Assembly (NCBI GenBank): GCA_009829735.1
Contig: CM020618.1
Span: 39,857,030 to 39,921,029, forward strand
DNA length: 64,000 nucleotides
Reading direction: 5' to 3'
Source of the DNA: Pyropia yezoensis
Lineage: Eukaryota > Rhodophyta > Bangiophyceae > Bangiales > Bangiaceae
The notes below the pieces were generated by a model. That model was not told the origin of the DNA. It searched no databases and worked only from the letters and a program-made list of their open reading frames with translations. Both the position numbers and the translations under genes were made by a program. This document shows, piece by piece, positions 12,198 through 21,325 of the stretch; the first letter of the stretch is position 1, and the number at the start of each line of letters is the position of its first letter.

Positions 12198-13120
12198 ATG
12201 CCCCGCCCCCGTTCGGTCGCTGCCGGCGGGCGAAAGCGGGACCGCGCGCTTTACAGCGTCACGCGGGAGGCGGTCGTCATTGTGTTGTACGTGCGGCGCT
12301 TCTTCGAGCGTGAGTGCCGTCGAGGTCGGTCCACCGCGTTAGGCAGGCCGGTAGAGAGGACGCGCCTCGCCACAGGGCTTAGTGAGTCAACCGTCCAGCA
12401 CGTGCACGACGAGGCGTACGCGAGCTCGTGGCGGAAGGGGGGAGATCCCGAGCGGCGCCAGTCGAGCCGCCGCGTGCCGAGCAAGGAACTGGCGAGAGTG
12501 CGCGAAGCTGTCTACAAGCAGTACGAGAACAGATCGATTCTCACGCTAAGCTCGACGCTTCTGTGCCTCACTGCTGAGCGCGCCGCTGGTCAGTCAAGTG
12601 GCACGTACAAGTGGACTCGAACAACGCTGTTTCGATGCATAAGAAACTAGGGCTTCACGTTTTCCCGTGGCCCAAACCACTACGATGTTGCTCGCGAAAA
12701 GCCGTCGATCGTGGCTCAGCGGAATGAGTTCCTGCGGCGTATCCAGGAGTACCGAGAAGCTGGGCGGACTATTTAAATGTGGTCTACACGGAAGAGACGT
12801 GGGCAAACTAAAATTTGACGCCGTCTCGAACATGGAATGACTGCAACCTCCGGGCACGACTGAGTGTCCATCGGGCTAGGGCGGGCGGATCTTCATCGCG
12901 CACGTCGGCTCCCAAAGCACAGGACTGTTGGAAGACGCGGCCCTGGTCTTTGTCGGCAAGAAAAAGACTGGCGACTACGGGAAATGAACTCCCAGGTGTG
13001 GCTGAAATGGCTGGAGGACAGCGTGCTACCGAAAATAAAGGGCGGCGTTTTGGTAGCGGACCGGGCCCCGTTCCATATGGTTCTGACAGACGACACCCGC
13101 CCGGCGTCGAGCAAGCTGAG
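12198..13120 (+). pseudogene. DDE transposase, 5' half (degenerate)
   Basis: IS630/Tc1/mariner-superfamily transposase. The N-terminal 150 codons from ATG 12198 contain a helix-turn-helix-like region (RTRLATGLSESTVQHVHDEAY). The frame then breaks several times. QRNEFLRRIQEYREAGRT (about 12715-12770) and NVVYTEETWAN (about 12775-12808) lie in different frames. GRIFIAHVGSQSTGLLED and FVGKKKTGDYG are in a third, and MNSQVWLKWLEDSVLPKI with VLVADRAPFH (catalytic second Asp, about 13052-13080) in a fourth segment. The first catalytic Asp, normally in DETW, reads Glu. It stops at 13120 where the LTR element is inserted; the reading continues at 18142. Confidence 0.8.
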
Positions 13121-13589
13121 TGTGGCAAAAACCACTTGCACACACGACACCCAAGTTGGGGCGGTGTACAAGGGCTGCCTCCCGTGTCGGGGGAACCGGA
13201 TGAAGTGCAAGTCGCACACACTCTGTCCCTGTTGTGGGGCAAACCCCCCACTAACAAACAAGAGGATGGTGTGTGGTCCAACAGTTTCTTGGTCGGGACG
13301 GGGACGCAGGGCCAAGCCCCGCTGTCCCTCCCCTTATCCCCCCAGGGTCCCCTCAGAATCTCGCCACTCAGAATCTCCCACCCCAGCACCTGCCCACCTG
13401 GCCACACGAAAATTCAAGACGATAAATGCAGAAAACCCTCAAATCCAAGTTGGATTTACTACTAAGCTAACTATCCCAAACTTAGGGAGTACGGACCCAA
13501 ATGCAGGGGGAGGAACGGATCAGGCTAGTGGCCTGCCGCCCCTTGTGTGGCACGTGTTGCCCCCGTACCTGGGGGTCAATACTGCCACA
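13121..13589 (-). repeat. 3' LTR (element orientation is minus)
   Basis: 469 bp, TG...CA termini within TGTGGCA/TGCCACA. It holds the 17-bp palindrome AAATCCAAGTTGGATTT at 13441-13457 and CCCAAGTTGGG at 13150-13160. Confidence 0.95.
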
Positions 13590-13604
13590 CTTCCATCTCC
13601 TCAG
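13590..13604 (-). promoter_or_regulatory. Candidate polypurine tract
   Basis: On the minus strand it reads CTGAGGAGATGGAAG, directly against the 3' LTR. This is the position expected for plus-strand DNA priming and supports the minus orientation of the element. Confidence 0.6.
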
Positions 13605-13926
13605 TTCCGACCGACCCGGTCGGCCCTGTGAGGGGGTGCGTAAACGCACGTCTCGGCGTTGGGGGCGCGACTTGCTGTCCCCCCTGGAGTACGTAACGCG
13701 GATGTGGAGGCGGTCACGTTGACCGCCCCTCTCCTCAAGCTTGCCCACTCGGCAGCTTGCTCTCCCCGGTTCTCACTTCACCATCCCACCACCTCCCCTT
13801 CACCTTCCACTGGGCCGCCCCACGCTGGGGAGGCCATCCGTCTACCCACGATCCGAGTCCCCCTCAACTCGAGGCGGGTCTCGTGCCGCTGTAGCCAGGG
13901 CGTCTCTCCCCAACTTGGGGAGAGCC

Positions 13927-15192
13927 ATGGCGACCCCGGGGGTGGAGACGGACTCTCTCGACGAACGTATGGAGGACACCTCCTACGGTGCAGCGCCCGC
14001 CGGGACTTCCGGCGGGGGCTCCGCGATCGCTCCGAGGGATGGGACTCCCGCGTCACCCGGCTTTGGGCTGACGGCGGGATCTCCCCCGGAGGCGGGACAA
14101 GTTGTCCCGCGTGAGGCCTTGGGGCGGTGGTTTTACCCCGCTTGGCCTCTATATGAGGAGGGGTTGACTGTTCTTCGCTGTGGCCGACTTGGCGCAGCGA
14201 TGGGTCGGGTATGGGACCGCCTACGGGAGAAGTTTCCCCGTAGGGTCGGGTTCCCTGCCGGCTTCAGGACGGACCAGTTTGCCTTCCTGGACGACGAGGA
14301 GGTCGAAGACGTACAGCGGGCCAAGGCCATGGTGGACCGCGGGGGATCTATCCCGGGTCCCGGCGACTTGCCTTCCTTTACTTGGGACGCGGTGGCAACT
14401 CGCCCCCCGTACCTTCACGAGGCCGATCCGCACACTCATCACTTTGATGTGCGGATGGAGAAGGACTTCCGGCGAGGTCCCTACTTGGTGACCTCGGCTC
14501 AACTTGAGTTTCCTCAGCAGTCTGCTGCCAGTAAGGAGCAGTACTATCCGAAGAAGCCCGAGTGGTGGCCTCAAGTAGAGGTCCCCTACGGGTTCCCGGC
14601 GTTGCTGCCACGGTTGCTTGACCACTTCGGCTCCGTCATGTTGACGGCTGGCCCTGATCACCTTGTGTGGGTCATGTTGGCCACCCAGTGGCTCCTCGAG
14701 GTCATGTCGACCTGGGTGTCTTGTGTTCAGCGGCGGGGGATGCTCTGGCATCTCCCCCTCCGGCTTATCCAAGGTTTGGAACAGCTCACCCCTCAGCTAG
14801 TTGCTGAGGGGTGCTCATCAGGACAACTCACTCTACTTGAGGAGATGCTCCGCCTCCACAAGTTAATCGAGTGGGAGAGCACTGAGCACAAGTTGCGCCG
14901 CCCTACTCGTGGGCCCAAGGACGATGGCGCACTTCGCCAGTTCGTGTGGGTCGCTCGTGAACTTCACGACGGCCGTGTGGTCCTACGAGAGGGGTTGGGC
15001 ATCGGGGACTACCCGTATGCCCCGGGAGTGGATCGCCACACTGCGCCACCCCCGGACAAGCCCATAGATATGGCCGTGCCCTCATATGATGACCATATGA
15101 CTCAACCCACTGCGGGGGCCCCAAGTCGGGGTCGCAGTTACACCCGGGTCCCGCCACCTCGGCGTGCCCCTCCGCTTCCTCCTGTCCCCTAA
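13927..15192 (+). CDS. Antisense ORF1 of the LTR element, unknown 421-residue protein
   Basis: This frame runs opposite to the pol remnant. The ATG at 13927 (GAGCCATGG) directly follows a palindrome spanning 13904-13924. The N-terminal 80 residues are acidic and Gly/Pro-rich. The middle is rich in Trp, Tyr and Phe (KKPEWWPQVEVPYGFPALLP), followed by a helical Leu-rich stretch (LATQWLLEVMSTWVSCVQRR). The C-terminus is Pro/Arg-rich. No family recognised. A Gag-like structural role is possible from the helical core and a basic follow-on ORF, but this is speculation. The frame is long and codon use matches the other GC-rich genes. Confidence 0.55.
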   Translation: MATPGVETDSLDERMEDTSYGAAPAGTSGGGSAIAPRDGTPASPGFGLTAGSPPEAGQVVPREALGRWFYPAWPLYEEGLTVLRCGRLGAAMGRVWDRLREKFPRRVGFPAGFRTDQFAFLDDEEVEDVQRAKAMVDRGGSIPGPGDLPSFTWDAVATRPPYLHEADPHTHHFDVRMEKDFRRGPYLVTSAQLEFPQQSAASKEQYYPKKPEWWPQVEVPYGFPALLPRLLDHFGSVMLTAGPDHLVWVMLATQWLLEVMSTWVSCVQRRGMLWHLPLRLIQGLEQLTPQLVAEGCSSGQLTLLEEMLRLHKLIEWESTEHKLRRPTRGPKDDGALRQFVWVARELHDGRVVLREGLGIGDYPYAPGVDRHTAPPPDKPIDMAVPSYDDHMTQPTAGAPSRGRSYTRVPPPRRAPPLPPVP

Positions 15193-15219
15193 CAACCGCA
15201 CGGGGACATCCCGATTAGC

Positions 15220-15900
15220 GTGGCCATTGAGTCGTCCACCCCGGTGTCCCCCAACTTGGGGGCCACCCTCCTGACGGTATACCCCAAGTTGGTGTTACCG
15301 CCCACGCCTCTAACCTCAGAGATGATGATCACCACGTTGGTGCGCACCATTTCCTGGTTGGCCGCGTCGACCGCAACCCTTCAAACTTCCGAGACTCCTC
15401 AACTTGAGGAGCGCGTTCGTACTGCAGTGGCGACCGCGAGTTGCGAGTCGGTGGCGGAGTTTATGACGGCCGAGTTGGCTCGCATTGGGGCTATTATGCC
15501 CCAGCCAGCCCCACTTGGGCGTGGCAAACGTCGTGCGAGCCGGGCATACTCGCCTCCTCGCCGTCGTCGCCGACGCTCGCGGCGCTCTCCCTCCGTGTCG
15601 GAAGACGATTTGTCTTACTCCGTCTCGGAGTCCTCGACTCCGTCTGAGTCGGAGTCGGTCCGGCGTCTGCGTCGCCAACTTGCGCGCAAGACTAAGCAGA
15701 AGAGCAGCCGCGGTCGTCGCCACTTGCGCGACCGTGAGGGGCGCGACGGGTCCGACTTGGAGCCGCCGGCCCCGCCGACTGGTGGGGAGCGTTATCGCCG
15801 TGGGTCTCGCCGCTCGCCTCTACGTGAGGGCGAGGGCCGTGTGGTTGGAGAGTCTAGCATGCATGCCAAGTTGGCAGCTGCCTTTGTTGTGAGAGTGTGA
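15220..15900 (+). CDS. Antisense ORF2 of the LTR element, basic Arg/Ser-rich protein
   Basis: 226 residues, starting 27 bases after the ORF1 stop, on the same strand. The first 100 residues look helical (VRTISWLAASTATLQTSE, VAEFMTAELARIGAIM). A strongly basic block follows (PPRRRRRRSRRSPS), then Ser/Glu-rich and again Arg/Lys-rich segments. Such tails bind nucleic acid or act as nuclear localisation signals. No family recognised. It may be translated from the same antisense transcript as ORF1. Confidence 0.5.
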   Translation: MAIESSTPVSPNLGATLLTVYPKLVLPPTPLTSEMMITTLVRTISWLAASTATLQTSETPQLEERVRTAVATASCESVAEFMTAELARIGAIMPQPAPLGRGKRRASRAYSPPRRRRRRSRRSPSVSEDDLSYSVSESSTPSESESVRRLRRQLARKTKQKSSRGRRHLRDREGRDGSDLEPPAPPTGGERYRRGSRRSPLREGEGRVVGESSMHAKLAAAFVVRV

Positions 15901-15981
15901 GGGTTAGGGCTGTAGTTAAAAGCCACTCTGCGTACCACTTCGACTTGAAGCACTCTCTTGGCACTGTTGCTCGGCCTTCCC

Positions 15982-16977
15982 TCACGTTGAGGGAGGGCTG
16001 TTAGGGTCCATCTCATTCCGGGCACAGTACGCCCGGACCTTCTCAGCGGGAAGGTCCTCCACATACTCCCACGTATCATCCTTGGCTTTGTAGCCAAACC
16101 AACGCACCCTCAACATGAGGCGGTTAGTGTCCTCATCCCATCCGTGGTCGATGAACTTATCGAACACGTACTCCTGCGGGCCCTGTTTGGCCGCAGGCAG
16201 TGAGGGGAGGCGCCACGCTTCCAAAGCACGCGCCCAAGCTGGGTCGCCTGCAGGCGGTGGTGCAACTTTGACCACGTCCTGTCCGTTCACTGTGCGGACC
16301 CCATCGTCACTTTCGATGGTGAAGCGCCGCCCATCAGTACGAAGGACCTGATACGGCCCCTTCGTCTGGAATACCAACTTACCCCCAGTTGGGGTGTGTG
16401 AGTGGACCAATACGCAGTCACCCTGCTCGGGGACATGCTTGGCGTTGCGCACCTTTTTGTCAAAGGTACGCTTGTAGCGCTTTTGTGCTTTGTCCATCTC
16501 AGCCCTGACTTTAGGGATGAGGTTTTCAAGCCTAGCAGCGAACTCCGCCTTACTCTCAGTAGGAGTAGGCGTACTGCCGCCATCCTCCCTAGTTGGGAGC
16601 GGCCGCCGCACGGCAATAGACCGCACGCGACGGGGGGTCACAAAAGCGAGGGGTACTTCCCCGGTAGATGAGTGAACCTGCGAATTGTAGGCAGTGGTAA
16701 GAATAGAAATGTATTGGTCCCACGTTTTCACATGCTCACTCACATAGTGGCGCAGCTGCCGAACAATAGTTTTGTTGAAGCGCTCCTTAACGAGGGCCCT
16801 TGAACGGGGCCTTCCCCTATACGGTTGTTGGCGTATAGGGGGTACACCGGGTTTCAACTCGATCCGGTGTTGGGTGGCTCTCATGAGTCCCAACTGACCA
16901 TCCCACAACTTGTGATATTGGTCCAAGAGGCGTTCAACTTGAACCCTCAACCTGGGTGGAACACCCTCCATGTTCAC
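15982..16977 (-). pseudogene. Gypsy pol remnant: RT lead-in fused to integrase tail and chromodomain
   Basis: 331 codons, uninterrupted. Residues 1-58 (HRIELKPGVPPIRQQPYRGR) match the segment just before the reverse-transcriptase fingers. At about residue 60 the sequence jumps to the C-terminal integrase region (YISILTTAYNSQVHSSTGEVP), so the RT palm, RNase H and the DDE core of integrase are missing. An integrase C-terminal region follows (GDCVLVHSHTPTGGKLVF...KGPYQVL). A chromodomain closes it (DKFIDHGWDEDTNRLMLRVR, WEYVEDLP), as in chromodomain-bearing Gypsy elements. The open but internally deleted frame means the copy depends on enzymes from a complete relative. Confidence 0.85.
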
Positions 16978-17647
16978 ATGGGGACGAGGAGAGGCGGCCG
17001 ACTTGGCTTGGTGCTTCTCCTTTCCGGACTTCGGGTCGCTACTCGCGCCCGCGTTGAGGGTGACCGCTACTGCCGGTCCCTCATGTTGGTCGATATAGCC
17101 GAACTTGGCTCCCGATCAAAGATACTTTCTTTGAGGGTGGCGGGGGTAGCAACTTGCTACGACCCCTGTCACAGGCTCGAGCCCATCACCGACAAGTGAA
17201 GGTCCGCCGTCCTCCACCCGCCTAGTTGGCGACGGCTCTATGCCGAAGTTGAATCCAACCCGAGTGGATCTCGCGGGGACAGTCCTCTCACCTTGGGACG
17301 TTCCCTTTGAGTGTACCACCCGGTGGCCGAAGTGCGAACCACCGGTCCGAGGAAGAACCTCAGGGTGAACACCCGACTGGGTCGGGGTGGCATACCGCCC
17401 GCACCGATACCCACGGCCCTGCTGGCTGGAGTGCCTCTAGCACCTCCGCGACCCCAGGTACACCCTGTGTCTGGCCAGTATTCAAAGGTGCCGGAGTAAA
17501 GTCGTCACCGGAGAGTTTCCCGAACGTCGGGAGGTCCGATCCAGCCGTGTTCGCTAACGATCCACACGACACAGTCCAAGACCACCGTTCCTCTGAGACA
17601 GAGGGCCCCCTACACCCGGGTGCACCCGGAGGTAAAGTTCACCTCTG

Positions 17648-17665
17648 TCCCCTGCTGCTCCACCA
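17648..17665 (-). promoter_or_regulatory. Candidate primer-binding site
   Basis: Two bases inside the 5' LTR (minus orientation) the sequence reads TGGTGGAGCAGCAGGGGA. It starts with TGG as needed to pair with a tRNA CCA end. The tRNA was not identified. Confidence 0.4.
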
Positions 17666-17667
17666 AA

Positions 17668-18136
17668 TGTGGCAAAAACCACTTGCACACACGACACCCA
17701 AGTTGGGGCGGTGTACAAGGGCTGCCTCCCGTGTCGGGGGAACCGGATGAAGTGCAAGTCGCACACACTCTGTCCCTGTTGTGGGGCAAACCCCCCACTA
17801 ACAAACAAGAGGATGGTGTGTGGTCCAACAGTTTCTTGGTCGGGACGGAGACGCAGGGCCAAGCCCCGCTGTCCCTCCCCTTATCCCCCCAGGGTCCCCT
17901 CAGAATCTCGCCACTCAGAATCTCCCACCCCAGCACCTGCCCACCGGGCCACACGAAAATTCAAGACGATAAATGCAGAAAACCCTCAAATCCAAGTTGG
18001 ATTTACTACTAAGCTAACTATCCCAAACTTAGGGAATACGGACCCAAATGCAGGGGGAGGAACGGATCAGGCAAGTGGCCTGCCGCCCTTTGCATGACAC
18101 GTGTTGCCCCCGTACCTGGGGGTCAATACTGCCACA
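17668..18136 (-). repeat. 5' LTR (element orientation is minus)
   Basis: 469 bp, differing from the other LTR at eight positions. Four of these are transitions clustered within about 9 bp near 18090-18100. Confidence 0.95.
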
Positions 18137-18141
18137 CTGAG

Positions 18142-18655
18142 GAAAGCGGAGCTTGCGGACTGGCTGGAAGCGCACGATGTTGTTCCCGGAGGCTGGGGGG
18201 CGGACTGGCGGCAGAATCGGACACGGGCGGAAATGAAGGAGCAGGCGGACAAGCACCGCCCAGCGCCTCGGTTTTTGGTGCAGGACCTGGCGGCGCAGCT
18301 TGATGTCACCATCCTCATATCTCCTGTTGCGCATCCCGAGCTCAACTCTATTGAGATGCTCTGGAGAACCGTGAAGGCGGTATTGCGGCGCGCCAACATT
18401 GACTTCTCGCTGACGCGGCTGAAAGAGCTGGTTGAGGTGGACTTTGTGCGGATCACGCCGGAAGTATGGGGCCGCTACGAGGATCACGTGGTGAAAATGG
18501 AGGATTACTACCGGACTGTGGCATCGGCGAACGAGACAGAGGAAGCGGCCACCGACAGCGAGATTGAGGAGTTCGAGCCGAACGACGATGTGGAATCCGA
18601 CAGCAGTGAGGATAGCGCTTTCGAGAGTGGGAGTGAAATTGAGGATGACGATTGA
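18142..18655 (+). pseudogene. DDE transposase, 3' half
   Basis: Continues the frame broken at 13120; one copy of the CTGAG duplication rejoins the reading as SSKL then RKAELADWLE. LDVTILISPVAHPELNSIEM (about 18300-18360) holds the third catalytic residue (Glu of LNSIE) with the following W and K of the family. The C-terminus is long and acidic (Ser/Glu/Asp-rich) to the stop at 18655. This half alone is undamaged. Confidence 0.85.
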
Positions 18656-20732
18656 TTGAGGCATTTTGGTACAGTACTTCATATCGTGATGGTTACTCGC
18701 TGTGATTGCAAATAGTTGCTCAAGCGTCCGGAAGACCTGAGGGGTGATGAAATTATCGCATCGCGGGGGGCGGGGAGGAGCCCCGAGAACAGGGGGGGGG
18801 GGGTGCAGCTCTGTCACGAATCTGCTGATTCGGATGGCAGGCCCCGGGAGGGGCTTGGGGGACAGCGTTAAGGAGGCCCACACTGGGGAATCCCTTGCCG
18901 AAGGTTGGAGAGGGTTTCGGGAGGAGCAAGGCAGCTGGCAGGTGCTACACGCTCGGAGGCGGAGCTTGAGGGGGACAGATACCCTCCTTGTGGCGCAGGA
19001 TGGCAGGCAGCGGGGGAGTGGAGAACGGCATGGGCGCCACAGGGATACGAAGATGTGGTGGAGGCGCTGTTGCGTGAGTGGGAGCGCGGTGGGGGGGGGG
19101 GCGGGCATGTGACTGGGAGCAGGTTAGCCGGGCGATGTGAGGAACTGCGGGCGGCGTGGCAGGTGTGGGGCGGCACCGGGGCGGGCGAGCCGTTGGAGAG
19201 TGGGCGCAGGGTGGGGCGGAGGGCGGGGGTGGGGAAGGTAGGGCAAGCGATTGAGGAGTGGTTGGGGGGAGGGGGGAGGCAGTGGAGGGGGGGACTCGTC
19301 CACGTGGAGGGAGCTGGGCAACGTGGCAGCAGCCATCCAATGCTCAGAACTTGACAATAAAGTAGTCCCCTTTTCTTGCAGGTGAGGATGTCTCGGATGC
19401 TGCGTTCGGAGGAAGAGGTATCAGATGAGATAAGATCGAGGGGGTCCCCGGAAGAATAAGGACGTACGAGACGCCAGAACACCACCTCCATACCCATGTC
19501 ACAATTCGAGCATGAGAGGTGTGCCGCAGGGCACTCTCGCGTCTATCTGCAGAGTTTGGACCTGAAAGCTGTAGTCTGCTTGCTGCACGGGGCACTTTAT
19601 CATCCGTCTAGCTGTATGGAATTGACTTTAATCAATCCAATAACCCGTGTGAGAGAACTGCGTGCCCACAGCTCATGTTCTCTCCGAGGCGTGTTTAGGC
19701 GTGGGCTGACGTCCCAAGTGTGCTGCGGCTATGAGAAAAATAATAGACTCTCTCTGGCCACTCCTGTGCGAAAGCGAAGAGTTCTTGAAAGCAGCACACG
19801 CTGTAGTGTTCAACGTGGCTACAAGCAGACGCTTCACTTTCTCACATCCTAGATATCGATTGGTGCTCTGTTTCTTTGGTCTGCTTGTTGTGACCCAATG
19901 TTTACCGCATTCAAAGTGCGACCATCTCGCGCGAGAAGTCGCAGAGGGCTCTCTCCCTGTCTCCGTGATACAACAGAGAAGTCTGAGAAGCCCGCAAACA
20001 CGGGACCCAATACTGTTGGCTACAGCCACGACGCGGTTGACGATGACACTGATGAGTAATATCTTGAAGCCATGGGACAGCCTCTGAGCTACTCTCTCCA
20101 CTGCAGCTGTTTTTTCCTCGGTTGCGTTAGTGGTTTCGACTATGCACGTCAGTTAAGATGCGCTTCGGCCACGTGCCTCATTTAATGACACGGACATTTT
20201 GTTCCGAAAGTATCTGACATATTCCGACCGTCCGTTGGAAGACACATTACAATCTCACAACCTCAGAGAGAGAAACAGGCGTACAACACATAGGCAAACG
20301 GAGAAGGAAGAGGACGAAGGGTACAAGACGAGAGAGCTCGGTGAGATGTATCGAGAACTGCCCTCAAACGACGAACGTCAAGTGCCTCAAATAATTAGAC
20401 AAACCGCCACATATATACAACTGCTAATGTACTTCCAGGACCGGCCTCCAGGTCGGCAGACGAGATGCTGAGGAGTTCGTCTGTCATGATGAAGCCCTGG
20501 TCCTGGACTGCGTTTACCACGTTTCTTCGTGACTAATGGGCTTGAGCCTATTGCGGCTCGAGACTTGTTAAGGCATGCTTTGAGCGGTCATACCGATTAG
20601 ATTGCGTAACTTGAACCCTGAGCCTTCTGGAGAGATCTGATCTGCAGCACCTGTCTCGCAACTGCTGAACGCCGCTTCACACAGGGCAGCTTTCAGCTCT
20701 CCCCTAGTTCAGTCGGAATGGGTCATGATATA
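18656..20732. other. Tail of the fossil transposon and AT-richer repeat DNA
   Basis: From 18656 to 19350 it is G-rich, with poly-G runs and unrecognised overlapping frames. After 19.4 kb composition drops sharply. At 20205-20350 a purine-rich block (AAGTATCTGACATATTCCGA onward) recurs inverted at about 51470-51600. No gene recognised. Confidence 0.45.
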
Positions 20733-21182
20733 GCAATACCCCGAATTTTGTTTCATGGCGACAATAATAACAACAGGCCGACAACAGGCCAATGACATGC
20801 CTGAGATGGCGCACCACTGGCCAATGAGTGCTCCGCGTCAGGGCGGAAACAGTGCGACCTGAGAGTTTCTCGGGATTTCTGCCCACATCGAAGAGGGAAC
20901 AGGCATCGCATGAACCAGCTGCGACCTCTCTCATTCTTCTTGAGTGGATCGGGCCGAGATAGAGGGAAGTCCGCCGAGATCGTGAGAGAAAACGACAGCT
21001 ATCCGACCAACCAGCGTTCGGTGCCATATCAGCCGCGACTGCAGCCAATCATCGCCTGATCGAAAGGAAAGTACCACAGCACGCTACCGGTCCGCTGCGA
21101 GCTCCGAGCACGCGGTTGGCTCATGGCCTTGTTGTCACGCTGTTGCTCTTGTTGCCATGAGACAAAATTCGGGGAACTGCAA
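20733..21182. mobile_element. MITE family M1, copy 1 (450 bp)
   Basis: The right terminus inverted reads TTGCAGTTCCCCGAATTTTG and the left GCAATACCCCGAATTTTG. Both continue into TTTCATGGCGACAA-like sequence, giving about 33 bp of terminal inverted repeat. TA flanks each end, as for Tc1/mariner-mobilised MITEs. Copy 2 is at 58493-58945 in the same orientation. No coding capacity. Confidence 0.75.
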
Positions 21183-21223
21183 TAGGACACCGCGTTGCCC
21201 TTCGAGCACGCTTCCTGCGCAAA

Positions 21224-21325
21224 AGAGATTGTCTTGGGTCCTGTTTTCTTTCTGCGCGAAGACATTGTCTTGGGTCCTGTTTTTCTTTCTGCTCAAAAAA
21301 CAATTGTCTTGGGTCCTGTTTTTTT
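21224..21325. repeat. Short tandem repeat, 3 copies of about 37 bp
   Basis: ATTGTCTTGGGTCCTGTTTT recurs three times with CTTTCTGCGC-like spacers, just downstream of MITE copy 1. Confidence 0.7.

Larger units (their letters stand above)
13121..18136 (-). mobile_element. Ty3/Gypsy-type LTR retrotransposon, non-autonomous, inserted in the transposase
   Basis: A 5,016-bp element bounded by 469-bp LTRs that begin TGTGGCA and end TGCCACA, with the target duplication CTGAG at 13116-13120 and 18137-18141. The coding orientation is minus. The pol remnant is on the minus strand. Next to the LTR at 17668 a candidate primer-binding site reads TGGTGGAGCAGCAGGGGA (minus strand, 17648-17665), and next to the LTR at 13589 a purine-rich tract reads CTGAGGAGATGGAAG (minus strand, 13590-13604). 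Gag is not recognisable in the expected place (16978-17667). Eight differences between the LTRs (98.3% identity) indicate recent insertion. The element carries two ORFs on the opposite strand and many short hairpins. Confidence 0.92.
11975..19372 (+). mobile_element. Fossil IS630/Tc1-like DNA transposon (limits uncertain), split by an LTR retrotransposon
   Basis: The two halves of one transposase gene lie at 12198-13120 and 18142-18655 (annotated separately). Possible terminal repeats are GGGGGCTACTAATATTCGAA near 11980 and, inverted, a block ending GTAGTCCCC near 19372. They share GGGG(A/G)CTACT and a weaker match beyond, so the outer limits are a guess. The 3' part after the transposase (18656-19348) is G-rich, with an unrecognised 149-codon + frame at 18905-19354. 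Confidence 0.45.

Noticed and set aside
14221..14772. Minus-strand gene opposite ORF1 of the LTR element
   Set aside because: Although on the coding strand of the element, the 183-codon frame shows no Gag, protease or RT motif; the + frame is longer and better.
11975..19372. Firm terminal repeats for the fossil DDE transposon
   Set aside because: The match is limited to about GGGG(A/G)CTACT plus scattered bases; kept as low confidence only.
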